Below, one piece after another: positions 16,814 through 25,292 of a stretch of 53,131 nt of DNA. Each line of letters opens with the position of its first letter. Positions within the stretch are counted from its first letter, which is position 1. This stretch comes from Candidatus Methylomirabilota bacterium (lineage in GTDB: Bacteria > Methylomirabilota > Methylomirabilia > Rokubacteriales > CSP1-6). A program made the position numbers and the translations under genes. The stretch lies in NCBI GenBank assembly GCA_035315345.1, contig DATFYA010000226.1, forward strand, positions 1-53,131, read 5' to 3'. The notes under the pieces were generated by a model that made no database searches, was not told where the DNA came from, and was given only the letters and a program-made list of their open reading frames with translations.

Positions 16814-18184
16814 TCACCCACCTGTGCGGCGGCCGGTCCCCGCCCAGCGCTCGAGCTCGGTGGCGATCAGCCTGTCCAGCGACTCGGCGTACGGGTAGCG
16901 GAGCTGCACGATGTCCACCACCGTCTCGGCCGGAGGGACGACGTAATCGGTGGGTGAGACGACAGCCACCGACTGAAAGAATCGCCAGCCCCCCGAGTGG
17001 TAGGCTTCCTCCCAGCTACACGCGCCGCGCGCCAGCGCCCGGAGGATCCGGCCGCTGATGATCGACGTGGCGTTGGCGCTGAGATTCCGGCCGTCGACGC
17101 GACGGGCGCCGTGCGTGAAGTCCCAATTGACGAACAGATTGCCCGCCTCGAAGCAGACGATCAGCTGGTACCGCACCTCCCACCGTCCGTATGCGCAGAG
17201 CGGAGACGACGTGTTCGCCAGTTCGCGTTGAATGAACCGGTCGAGGTCGTCGACAATCGACGACACGCCACATTCGGCCGTCGTGAGCGGGGCGCGATCT
17301 CGGAACAGATCCTGGAACGGATCGACCGGGCAAAATGCGACCAGGTCCTCCTCTCCGGCGACGCTGGACGCGACGGTCGCTGTCTGGCGGCCAATCTCCG
17401 GAGCGTCTCCGTGGCAGACGATCTCGTCCCCCGGATTGACCTGGTGGATCGCCGTGTCCTTTCGCGGCAACGCTCGCCTGACATCTTCGGCAAACCGGTC
17501 GCGGGCCACGGGAAACGCGATTCGGTTCAGCCACCGGGAGCGACTGCCGTATCGGAAGCCGCTCGCGCCGGGAATCAATACCTTCGTCGCGCAGCCGCTG
17601 GCCTGCCGAATCAGGTCCGCGTAGGCTTGGTGCGGAAAAGATGTGCTCTCGTTGAGCTGAAACTTCAGCTCGAGCAAGGGCTGCCAGGGGGCGATCAGGA
17701 CGTCCAGCCGCCCATAGGTACGGTTGATCTCGGTCGTGGTTTCCGGGGCGACCTGAGTGTCGACCTGATTCCAGATCGTGTGTCGGCCGTCCGAAACCAC
17801 GAAGCCGTGCTCCGGCACCGGATTGCGCGACGGGGTGGCGACGATCGTGGTGTCGCCGCAACGAACCCGATCCCAGTCCTCGACCACCCGGACCTTGCCG
17901 AAGCCGATGGCCTCGAGCGTCTTGACGATCAACGGGTCGCGCGGACACAGGACGGCGGCCGTCTTGGGCAGCGAACACAGCGAGCGCACGTCGAAATGGT
18001 CGATATGGCGATGCGAGACAACCACGACGTCCACATCAGCGAGCTCGGGGACGTGCACCCGCCGGGACGGATGAACCTCGTAACAGTCACCCTGGTTCGG
18101 GTCGAAGAGCAGGGGATCGAAGAGTATTCGGGTGTCCGGGGTGTCGACGAGCCAGGAGGCGTGGCCGATCAAGGCGAGTTTCAT
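16814..18184 (-). CDS. Metallo-beta-lactamase-fold hydrolase, in RiPP-like cluster
   Basis: A 456-residue protein with an N-terminal MBL fold (LIGHASWLV, and the metal motif SHRHIDHF at residues 57-64 with His58, His60, Asp62, His63). A C-terminal region of about 150 residues follows, with SANATSIISGRILRALARGACSWEEAYHSGGWRFF. That tail loosely recalls CMP-sialate-hydroxylase-type or lipid-binding regions; I cannot place it. MBL-fold enzymes can be hydrolases or, like PqqB, iron oxygenases on peptides. It overlaps the upstream GMC gene by four bases (ATGA), so the two are made together. Its base use looks less GC-biased than genes outside the cluster. Confidence 0.82.
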   Translation of the reverse strand: MKLALIGHASWLVDTPDTRILFDPLLFDPNQGDCYEVHPSRRVHVPELADVDVVVVSHRHIDHFDVRSLCSLPKTAAVLCPRDPLIVKTLEAIGFGKVRVVEDWDRVRCGDTTIVATPSRNPVPEHGFVVSDGRHTIWNQVDTQVAPETTTEINRTYGRLDVLIAPWQPLLELKFQLNESTSFPHQAYADLIRQASGCATKVLIPGASGFRYGSRSRWLNRIAFPVARDRFAEDVRRALPRKDTAIHQVNPGDEIVCHGDAPEIGRQTATVASSVAGEEDLVAFCPVDPFQDLFRDRAPLTTAECGVSSIVDDLDRFIQRELANTSSPLCAYGRWEVRYQLIVCFEAGNLFVNWDFTHGARRVDGRNLSANATSIISGRILRALARGACSWEEAYHSGGWRFFQSVAVVSPTDYVVPPAETVVDIVQLRYPYAESLDRLIATELERWAGTGRRTGG

Positions 18185-19620
18185 GGGCCGATCACTCGAG
18201 GCCCGTTCGGCGCCGGGCCGAGTCGCCGACGCAGGTGATCGCCGAGACGAAAGGTCAGCGCCAACACCGTGAGAGTAGGATTGGCCCAGCTCACGGTGGG
18301 AAAGACGCTCCCACCAACGATGTAGAGATTGTCGAGGTCGTGCACTCGGCAGTCGGCGTCGACGACACCGTCCTCGCGTGTCGCCGACATGCGCGTCGTC
18401 CCGAGATGGTGGTTCGAGTGGAGAATGCCCTCGTGGTCGCGCGCCTCGATGGGACCACTCAGGCGACCGGCCCCCAGGCGCTCGAATTCACGGGCCACCA
18501 TGGCGGCGGTGCACTCGTACGTCCTCCGATCCAGCTCGGTGAGCTGCCAATCGAGGCGAACCCGGCGCATTCCCAGGGAGTCGGTCCGGTCCGAGAGGAG
18601 GACGCGGCTCAGTGGATTGGGCGCCTGCTCGAGGAACAGGCCGATCCTCGGCGCCTCGTCGGGCGGCATCGCCGGTGTCCGATAGACGTGGGCGCGGGCG
18701 TTGAGGATCCTCGCCTGCTCCTGGACGTGCGGCGGCAAACCGATGCATGGGATGAACTCCCCGCCGGCCTCGGACGGTTCGGGTCGCGTCCATCGATCGA
18801 AGGCGTCGACGTCATGGAGGACGAACCGCTCGATGGCTCGATGCGGATGTTCCATGAAGCAGCGGCCCACGAGGCCGGTGCGATTTCCCACCCCGGCATC
18901 GATCTGGCGGTCGGCGTTCAGGAGAAGGCGCGCCGTCTCGATACCGCCACACGCGAGGACGACCACATCGGCGGACACGCGACCCTCTCGTCCGCCGAGG
19001 GTCCGCAGGGTGAGCCCGGTCACCATGCCATGACTGCCGTCGAGCGTGAGATCGACGACGTTGGCATGGATCAACGTGGTGAGGTCGGACGAGGCGTGAA
19101 ACTCCTCACGCAGATGCTCACCGAATCTGATGGTGGGCGCGCCGAACCGCCAGACCGTGGCCACCAGCGACCGATCGTCGAACGGCCACCCGAGCCCCGC
19201 CCGCCGCGTGATCTCACCGGCGTCGAAGGACGGCGCGCCGAGGTTGAGCCGTGCGGCCGCCCGGACGTAGTGGGAGCGCATCGACTCGACGCCGAATGGC
19301 CACCCGCTCCCGGGCACCCAGCTCCGGAACGCGAAGTCGTGGGGGTCGAACATCGCGCAGTAACCGGCCCACAGGCCTGAAGAGCCCCCGAACTGCCGCG
19401 CCCGCGTCTCGGTGAGCGGATACTCCAGGCCGACGCATTCGCCCGCCAGGAGCGCTTGCTGAGCCGGCTCGCTCTCGAGACCCCCCGCCTCGATCAGCAA
19501 CACGTCCGCCACTTCGGCCAGCTCTCGCGCCAGCGTCATGCCGGCGGGACCCGCGCCCACGATCGCGACTCTAGCAGCCCGGTCCAGCGGTACCGTCTCC
19601 CGGTCGGCGTCGAGGATCAC
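18181..19620 (-). CDS. GMC-family FAD-dependent oxidoreductase, in RiPP-like cluster
   Basis: A 479-residue glucose-methanol-choline oxidoreductase. The FAD loop VAIVGAGPAGMTLARELAE lies at residues 18-36, followed by ARQFGGSSGLWAGYC. The C-terminal catalytic part includes SNHHLGTTRMS (active-site His) and GGSVFPTVSWANPTLT (the Asn that replaces the second His in some members). It oxidises an alcohol or C-H group, passing electrons to oxygen or a carrier. Mycofactocin clusters also contain a GMC enzyme (MftG), which makes a role in peptide maturation or cofactor use plausible. It is divergent from the VOC gene and coupled to the MBL gene. Confidence 0.88.
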   Translation of the reverse strand: MILDADRETVPLDRAARVAIVGAGPAGMTLARELAEVADVLLIEAGGLESEPAQQALLAGECVGLEYPLTETRARQFGGSSGLWAGYCAMFDPHDFAFRSWVPGSGWPFGVESMRSHYVRAAARLNLGAPSFDAGEITRRAGLGWPFDDRSLVATVWRFGAPTIRFGEHLREEFHASSDLTTLIHANVVDLTLDGSHGMVTGLTLRTLGGREGRVSADVVVLACGGIETARLLLNADRQIDAGVGNRTGLVGRCFMEHPHRAIERFVLHDVDAFDRWTRPEPSEAGGEFIPCIGLPPHVQEQARILNARAHVYRTPAMPPDEAPRIGLFLEQAPNPLSRVLLSDRTDSLGMRRVRLDWQLTELDRRTYECTAAMVAREFERLGAGRLSGPIEARDHEGILHSNHHLGTTRMSATREDGVVDADCRVHDLDNLYIVGGSVFPTVSWANPTLTVLALTFRLGDHLRRRLGPAPNGPRVIGP

Positions 19621-19727
19621 GTCAGCGACCCGGTGCCGTCTCGTCGATGGCCGCTCGGGGCCGGGGCGCCTCTAGCCGGTCGCGCCTGCCGACCGGTGGC
19701 CGGCCTCGTCCGGAGGGAGGCATACGC

Positions 19728-19733
19728 TATACT
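19728..19733 (+). promoter_or_regulatory. Candidate -10 box upstream of the VOC gene
   Basis: TATACT matches the sigma70 -10 consensus at five of six bases, in the 188-base gap between the divergent GMC and VOC genes. The -35 region 17 bases upstream is weak (CTCGTC), so an activator may be needed or the match may be accidental. Confidence 0.3.
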
Positions 19734-19808
19734 CGATCCCTCGAACCGCCCAAAGCCCGTCCAGTGTAGACCGCGTGACCGACGGTTGTCACGGAAAGGA
19801 GCCCACTC

Positions 19809-20300
19809 ATGCCGACCGGACATGGGTTCTCTCACGTAGGCGTATCGACCCACGACATGGACGCGACCGTCCACTTCTACGAAGAGGTGCTGGGTTTCCC
19901 GCATGTCGTCGAGAGCGTGACCCGCGTCACCTCGGGCGGCACCGTTCGCGAAGTCTACTTCGAGATCGGGGAGGGGCAGTTCATCGTCTTCATGGAGGCC
20001 AAGGACGTGCCGGGCATCCCCGCCGACTACGACACCGGAATCAACCGCGCGCTCGGCGTGCCGCTCGGAATGTACCACTTCGCCCTCCGGGTTCGATCGC
20101 TCGACGATCTCGAGTCACGCCGCCGGCACCTGGAGAGCCACCGGGTCGAGGTGACGCCGATCGTCGACCTCGGCCATGCCAAATCGATCTTCTTCTTCGA
20201 TCCGAACGGCATCCAGCTCGAATTCTGTTGTCAGACCCGCGCGTTCGACGCGTCCGATCTTCAGCGCGCGTCGGAGGCCAGCGTTGCCCTCTCGCGGTGA
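19809..20300 (+). CDS. VOC (glyoxalase/bleomycin-resistance) family protein, in RiPP-like cluster
   Basis: A 163-residue VOC-fold protein with all four usual metal positions: His in FSHVGVST, Glu in VYFEIGEG, His in MYHFALRV, and Glu in GIQLEFCC. The family includes isomerases, dioxygenases and drug-sequestering resistance proteins. AAGGAG lies eight bases before ATG 19809. The downstream ABC transporter gene starts inside its 3' end, so the two are co-translated. Next to an exporter or importer inside a peptide cluster, self-protection is one possible role and catalysis another. Confidence 0.85.
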   Translation: MPTGHGFSHVGVSTHDMDATVHFYEEVLGFPHVVESVTRVTSGGTVREVYFEIGEGQFIVFMEAKDVPGIPADYDTGINRALGVPLGMYHFALRVRSLDDLESRRRHLESHRVEVTPIVDLGHAKSIFFFDPNGIQLEFCCQTRAFDASDLQRASEASVALSR

Positions 20301-22053
20301 GGAGGACGGAACCGCGGCGGGCGGGCGGCGTCTCGACCTCGTTCTGCGCGACGCCGGCTCGCTCGCCCTCCCGTACTGGAGGAGCGCGGAGCGCTGGCGC
20401 GCGCGGGCCCTGCTCGCGGTCATCATCGTCCTCAATCTGGGAATCGTCGGCACCTCGATCGTCTTCATCTACTGGCAGAAGATCTTCTACAACGCCCTGG
20501 AGGCGAAGGACTGGGACGCGTTCATCGCCTCCCTGCTATGGTGGAGTTACACCCCCCGCGACGGCGTGACCATCGGGTTTGCCCCCGCGCTCGCGCTGTT
20601 CGTTCTGTTCACCGGGTACGAGCTCTATCTGCGTCAGGCCCTGCAGATTCGCTGGCGCCGGTGGATGACCGAGCAATATGTCGGACAGTGGCTGTCCGAC
20701 CGGGTGTACCTCCAGATGGCGCTCACCGATTCCGGCACCGACAATCCGGATCAGCGGATCGCGGAAGACATCCGGCTGTTCGTCGACAACACCCTCACCC
20801 TCGGGCTGGGCCTGTTGCGGTCGTCGACCTCACTCTTCGCGTTCGTGTGGCTCCTCTGGAGACTGTCGCCGCCGATCGTGCTCGCCGGCGTGGTCGTACC
20901 CGGTTATCTGGTGTGGATCGCGCTGCTGTACTCCGCCTTCGGGACCTGGATGGTCCATCTCGCCGGTCGCCGGTTGACGCCGCTCAACTACCTTCAACAA
21001 CGGGCGGAAGCGGATTTTCGCTTCAGCCTCATGCGGGTGCTCGAAAACGTCGAGGGGATCGCCTTCCACGGTGGGGAAGCGGAGCAGAAGCGGGAGTTGG
21101 GCAGCCGCTTCGCCACGCTGGTCACCAATTGGCGAGCCATCATGACGGTGACGAAGCGGCTCACGTTCTTGACGTCGGGTTACGCGCAAGTCGTGCTGGT
21201 GTTTCCGCTCGCAGCGGTCGCCCCCGCGTATTTCGCCGGCCGCGCCTCCCTGGGGGGCGTCTTTCAGACGAGCAACGCCTTCGTGCAAGTGCAGAACGCG
21301 CTGTCCTGGATCGTAGAGAGCTACCCGGCGCTCACCGGATGGTTCGCCACCGTCGAACGGCTCGCCGGGTTCCACCACTCGGCCCGGCGCGCGCGCGAGG
21401 CAAACGGAGGGGCGACGGTCACCTTGGGGGAGCGGGACGACCTGGACATCGTAAACGTGCAGTTGAGCTGTCCCAACGGCCAGAGCCTCATCCGGGACGT
21501 CGAGCTTCGGGTCTCTCCCGGCGAGCGTTTGCTGATCAAGGGCGCCAGCGGCACCGGCAAGTCGACCCTGTTGCGGGCCATCGCCGACATCTGGCCATTC
21601 GGCTCGGGAGCCATCCGGCGACCGGCCGGCCGCCACCTGTTCTTGCCCCACCGGCCGTACATGCCACTGGGAACCCTCAAGCGGGCGGTCTGTTATCCGA
21701 TGAACGAGGCGGAGTACTCGGACCTCGACGTCCGCTCCGCGCTCGCGGACGCCGGCCTTGGTCATCTCGCCCCGGAGCTGGCGACGACCGACGCCTGGGA
21801 GCGCCGCTTGTCGGCGGGCGAACAGCAGCGCCTGGTCCTCGCGCGTGCGTTCCTGCTCCGGCCGCAATGGCTGTTCCTGGACGAGGCCACGTCGAGCCTC
21901 GACCCCGCTGCCGAGGCGCACCTGTACTCGCTCCTGTGCGAGAGGCTCCGTGACACCACCGTCGTCTCGATCGCGCACCGACACGACCTGGCCCGGTTTC
22001 ACACTCGCGTTCTCGCCATCGAGGAGGGTGTGCTTCGAAACGTTTCAACCTGA
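20284..22053 (+). CDS. SbmA/BclA-like ABC transporter, permease and ATPase fused
   Basis: A 589-residue half-transporter of the ABC_membrane_2 (YddA/BclA/ABCD) type. Five to six membrane segments begin with ALLAVIIVLNLGIVGTSIVFIYW. EDIRLFVDNTLTLGLGLL and GEAEQKREL are typical of the family. The ATPase has Walker A GASGTGKST (about residue 420), signature LSAGEQQR (about 509) and Walker B WLFLDEATSSLD (about 529). TTG 20284 is chosen because GGAGG sits six bases upstream; it overlaps the VOC gene by 17 bases. BclA and SbmA move peptides across the inner membrane, so the cluster peptide is a plausible cargo, in either direction. Confidence 0.85.
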   Translation: MPSRGEEDGTAAGGRRLDLVLRDAGSLALPYWRSAERWRARALLAVIIVLNLGIVGTSIVFIYWQKIFYNALEAKDWDAFIASLLWWSYTPRDGVTIGFAPALALFVLFTGYELYLRQALQIRWRRWMTEQYVGQWLSDRVYLQMALTDSGTDNPDQRIAEDIRLFVDNTLTLGLGLLRSSTSLFAFVWLLWRLSPPIVLAGVVVPGYLVWIALLYSAFGTWMVHLAGRRLTPLNYLQQRAEADFRFSLMRVLENVEGIAFHGGEAEQKRELGSRFATLVTNWRAIMTVTKRLTFLTSGYAQVVLVFPLAAVAPAYFAGRASLGGVFQTSNAFVQVQNALSWIVESYPALTGWFATVERLAGFHHSARRAREANGGATVTLGERDDLDIVNVQLSCPNGQSLIRDVELRVSPGERLLIKGASGTGKSTLLRAIADIWPFGSGAIRRPAGRHLFLPHRPYMPLGTLKRAVCYPMNEAEYSDLDVRSALADAGLGHLAPELATTDAWERRLSAGEQQRLVLARAFLLRPQWLFLDEATSSLDPAAEAHLYSLLCERLRDTTVVSIAHRHDLARFHTRVLAIEEGVLRNVST

Positions 22054-22085
22054 CCGGACTCCCACGGACTGCAAACGTCGCACGC

Positions 22086-23108
22086 TCACCCGGACCGCGA
22101 TTGTCTCGCGGCGAACTCGTCGATCCGCCCGGCAAGCTCGGCCAGGAGCCACTCCCAGTGATACGCGGAGCAGAACCCCGGAGAGGTTCCGATCAGCCAC
22201 CGATCGACGATGAGATCTCGCACGGCCAGCGCGCGAAAGAACGCGTGCAGCTTGCGCTGTGCGTCCGTGCGAAGGAACGGATCCGGGACATAGTCCGGTC
22301 CGCGGGAGACGCCGTTGAAGTCGTTGATGAAGTAGTCGAGATCGACGTGGACGACGGTCCAGGTGTGCGGAGCGGTGTCCAGCACGCCTTCGGCGCTCGA
22401 GCCGACCACATACGTGCCCACCGGCTCGTGCTCACCCGCCGCGGAGGTGGCCACGGCCGCGAAGCACTTGTCGGGAATCAGGTCGTAGCAACGGAGCTCC
22501 CGGCGGAGGTAGCACCGGTCCTCGCGCTCGGCTGAGCTGCTGAGGTGGCGGACGTGTAGCTGACGGCCGGAATAACCAAAGGGGGTCAGGAAATTGCCGA
22601 TGTTGATGCACCCGGCGGCAATCGCGGAGCGCCAATCGCTACCCGAAGTCGGGTCGAAGCTGCTCCCGGTCGTCGGATCGACCAGCTCGTCACCGCGCCG
22701 GTACAGCAAGGTCGGCATCATATCCGTGTGATCATCGAGGTGTATCAAGAGGAGATCGCGGGGTTCGGGGCATTCGCGGAATCGCCTCGCGAGGAAGTAG
22801 CCGGTCCAGGAGTCTTCGAAGCACAGATCGAAATGCCGGCTCGTCGATGTATAGGTGGGAACGTCCGTCATGGTCAAGCCCGGCTGGAACCTGGCCAGCG
22901 CGGCCCCCAGGTAGGGGTCGGCCTGGTGATAGCTCATGTCGGGGCCGAGGAGTCGAAACGCTCTGGCTCCTTCCAGTAACTCGAACCTCACGCTGCCGAC
23001 GATCTCCTTCAGGGCGGTCTCGGTCGCGGTCCGCCCGTGGGCGCGAAGGAATGCGGGGTTCACGGGAATCGGAACCGCGGCTCGCCCCCGATCCAGCGTG
23101 ACGTTCAC
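22086..23108 (-). CDS. UPF0489 protein with arginase-like metal motifs, candidate peptide arginase
   Basis: A 340-residue protein that I place in UPF0489, a family thought to be related to the ureohydrolases. Two Asp/His-rich motifs match arginase metal-binding blocks: LIHLDDHTDMM (His123, Asp125, Asp126, His127, Asp129) and VVHVDLDYFINDF (Asp256, Asp258, Asp263). Peptide arginases of RiPP clusters (OspR type) turn Arg into ornithine, and this protein sits in a cluster with a small peptide gene. Its GTG start overlaps the oxygenase stop by four bases. The family is fairly sure. The peptide-arginase role is inference. Confidence 0.72.
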   Translation of the reverse strand: MNVTLDRGRAAVPIPVNPAFLRAHGRTATETALKEIVGSVRFELLEGARAFRLLGPDMSYHQADPYLGAALARFQPGLTMTDVPTYTSTSRHFDLCFEDSWTGYFLARRFRECPEPRDLLLIHLDDHTDMMPTLLYRRGDELVDPTTGSSFDPTSGSDWRSAIAAGCINIGNFLTPFGYSGRQLHVRHLSSSAEREDRCYLRRELRCYDLIPDKCFAAVATSAAGEHEPVGTYVVGSSAEGVLDTAPHTWTVVHVDLDYFINDFNGVSRGPDYVPDPFLRTDAQRKLHAFFRALAVRDLIVDRWLIGTSPGFCSAYHWEWLLAELAGRIDEFAARQSRSG

Positions 23109-23809
23109 GTGGGTCGTCTCATCCGCGAGTTACGAGCGGCCCGGCCCCGGGCTGGCTCGCCGACATCTTGTCCGAGCCGAACCTGCCATCGCCGGCCGCG
23201 CCGTCTCACGACGGGCCGATAGCACGCGGTCAGCGCGACGACGTGCTCACCGGGCCGCAGCATGGGCCGCTCGTGCCAGAAGACGGACCCGCGCCCGACG
23301 ACGATGCTGCCGGGCCGGCTGGGAAAGATCACCCGAGGCGCGCGGTCCAGCGGCCAGCTCGGTCCATACACGCGAAGTTCCAGGCCGGTCGCGGATGAGC
23401 CGAGAGCTCGCCCCTTCGCGGCCAGGCAGACGATGACGGTCACCGCGCATTCAGCGGCCGGTTCGTCGAGGTGGGGCCCCAGATGGTGGCCCTCGTCGTA
23501 GGATGTGAAGCAGCTGCGCTGCTCCGCCAGGACGAAGCGCTCTCGGAAGACCGTGGAGAGTAGGTCCGCCAGCTCACCGCTGCCGAGGAACCCGCGAGCG
23601 CGCGGCCCCAGCGCGATGATATCGGCCTTGTACTCGATTCCCACTGACTGTTCCGCGCGCCGAGCCGCGCCCTTGCCCTCCTCGGCCTCCTGTTGCAGAC
23701 CGGCGAGAGTAGCCTGGCCGATCGGTGCGGGAAGCTGTCCGAACCCGAACCTCAGCACGCTGAGGCGAAGGGTCTCGATCGCGTCGGCGCTGACGTCGAT
23801 CATCGCCAT
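23105..23809 (-). CDS. 2OG-Fe(II) oxygenase-like protein with altered cosubstrate site
   Basis: A 234-residue prolyl-hydroxylase-type double-stranded beta-helix protein. The iron triad is visible as GPHLDEP (His113, Asp115) and VFWHERP (His179). Ten residues after the distal His, where the 2-oxoglutarate-binding Arg is expected (consensus His...Gly-x-Arg), it has Gly-Glu-His (His189). The C-terminal 35 residues are Arg-rich. It may hydroxylate, desaturate or epimerise a side chain of the cluster peptide. It lies 49 bases after the radical SAM gene and is coupled to the UPF0489 gene. Start ATG 23809 or 23803 cannot be separated. Confidence 0.75.
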   Translation of the reverse strand: MAMIDVSADAIETLRLSVLRFGFGQLPAPIGQATLAGLQQEAEEGKGAARRAEQSVGIEYKADIIALGPRARGFLGSGELADLLSTVFRERFVLAEQRSCFTSYDEGHHLGPHLDEPAAECAVTVIVCLAAKGRALGSSATGLELRVYGPSWPLDRAPRVIFPSRPGSIVVGRGSVFWHERPMLRPGEHVVALTACYRPVVRRRGRRWQVRLGQDVGEPARGRAARNSRMRRPT

Positions 23810-23858
23810 CGTCGAGAGTCGCCGGGTCGAGCGGGGTGACCCGAGGCCTCCCTCGTAC

Positions 23859-25085
23859 CTACGGCGCCTCGCGGTGTTCAGCGCGCCGAATAGAGTGTCG
23901 CGCCGAATAGTCGCCGATGTCGTCGAGGATCGCGTCGGTCAAGGTCTTGACATGGATCAGGCATTCGACCGTCTCGGCGGCGGCGAACGTGCCGTACGAC
24001 TGCTTCTTCAGGATGTCGTAGCCACCGGAGCACACCGTGAAGTATTCGCACGCGTCCTCACACGAGCGCCGGCTCACCGCGAAATCACGCATGATCCGGT
24101 GCAGCTTGGGCGAGTGGGCCATGTCCTCCAGAGACGTGGCGAAAATGTTGCCGAGGGACAACCCTTTCCCGTCACCGTATTCGTCGCGCAAGGTGTCGAT
24201 CGAGAGCCCAGCGTAGAAGGTGGTCACGTTCCCGGATGCATCGAGACTGAGCGACTTCAGGGGCGCAGTGGTCTCGGCAAAGAAGATCGGAGCGCCCGGA
24301 CGGTTCGAGGCGAGTATTCGATGGGTGGCGTGGCTGAAATTGACGATCTCGAACTCGTGGCCGGCATCGCGCGCCGCGTGAGTCAGCTCCAAGAGACGCC
24401 GATAGAACGAGTAGTAGGCGGGCCGGTCATCGGCCGAATAGGCCAGGTCCGGATCCGACGAGCGGGCATCGGCGACGATGTTGAAATGAAATCCGGAAAG
24501 GTGCGCCCGTCGCTCGAAGAAGAACCGGTAGAACGCCTCGGGTCGCCGCAGGGTCTTTCGGGTGACGACGGCGATCATCTTGTATTTGATGCCGGCCGCA
24601 TGGAGGAGATCCATCCCGCGAACCGTACGAGCATGGGTGGCTCGCCCCGTCCAATTCAGACGGTACGAGTCGTGCAAGTCACTCGGTCCATCGCAGCTGA
24701 CACCCAGATCGAGGTGATCTCGATGACGCGCGAAGAAGCCACACCACGCATCGTCGATCAGCACCGCGTTCGTCTGGATGGCGAACTGCACGACCACGTT
24801 GCCCGAGCGTTGGATATCCCGGAGTCTCAGAATGCGCTCGATCGCATCGTCGTAGTAAGAGGGCGGGAGGGTCAGCGGCTCGCCCGAATGCCACACGACC
24901 GTGAGCTCCGGGCCCACACGGCCGCTCTCGAACAGCTGCGCGAAAAATCTGTCGATGAGGCCCGGTGCCATCACCGCCCGGGTTCGCCGGCTGTCCGGAG
25001 TCAGATCACAGTAAGTGCAGTTGAGATTGCAGAATGACGTCCCCTGCAGGACAACGAGTTCAACCGGACTGAGCGTGTTCGCCAT
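23859..25085 (-). CDS. Radical SAM/SPASM peptide maturase, GrrM/OscB-like
   Basis: A 408-residue maturase. The radical SAM cluster motif is SFCNLNCTYCDL (Cys19, Cys23, Cys26). VVWHSGEPLTLPPSYYDDAIERI, FAIQTNAVLIDD and LGVSCDGPSDLHDSYR follow the pattern of the GrrM/OscB branch, which forms cyclophanes between aromatic rings and neighbouring carbons. The auxiliary region has four Cys (342, 346, 352, 375) in CEDACEYFTVCSGG and ECLIH. Canonical SPASM domains carry seven. ATG 25085 is preferred; GTG 25100 is also possible. It follows the precursor gene by 207 bases on the same strand. Confidence 0.9.
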   Translation of the reverse strand: MANTLSPVELVVLQGTSFCNLNCTYCDLTPDSRRTRAVMAPGLIDRFFAQLFESGRVGPELTVVWHSGEPLTLPPSYYDDAIERILRLRDIQRSGNVVVQFAIQTNAVLIDDAWCGFFARHRDHLDLGVSCDGPSDLHDSYRLNWTGRATHARTVRGMDLLHAAGIKYKMIAVVTRKTLRRPEAFYRFFFERRAHLSGFHFNIVADARSSDPDLAYSADDRPAYYSFYRRLLELTHAARDAGHEFEIVNFSHATHRILASNRPGAPIFFAETTAPLKSLSLDASGNVTTFYAGLSIDTLRDEYGDGKGLSLGNIFATSLEDMAHSPKLHRIMRDFAVSRRSCEDACEYFTVCSGGYDILKKQSYGTFAAAETVECLIHVKTLTDAILDDIGDYSARHSIRRAEHREAP

Positions 25086-25267
25086 GAAGGCAGTGTTCAC
25101 CGGTCGCCTGGGGAGAGTTGGGTGATTCACCCTATTGAGAGATACAACCCGATCAGAGGGGAAGGGACGGCTCGGACGACTTCCGGATCTTTGCCTTCGC
25201 CTGGAGGACCGGGGTAACACCTCGACCTCGTAAGCACTCGTGTCCAACGCGGCTCCGTCGCCGCCGC

Positions 25268-25290
25268 CGTCCTCCCCTCGCCGGGGACTA
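25268..25290 (-). terminator. Possible attenuating hairpin between precursor and maturase genes
   Basis: Just after the precursor stop, the minus strand reads GTCCCC, GGCGA, then GGGGAGGAC, which can fold into a short imperfect stem. Weak hairpins here are common in RiPP operons, where they lower maturase expression relative to the precursor. It has no U-run and is a weak prediction. Confidence 0.3.
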
Positions 25291-25292
25291 TC

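Noticed and set aside
25086-25292. Second small precursor peptide in the gap before the maturase
   Set aside because: The open frame there (from TTG 25247) is continuous with the maturase, Arg/Ser/Pro-rich, and has no good ribosome binding site or core-like motif.
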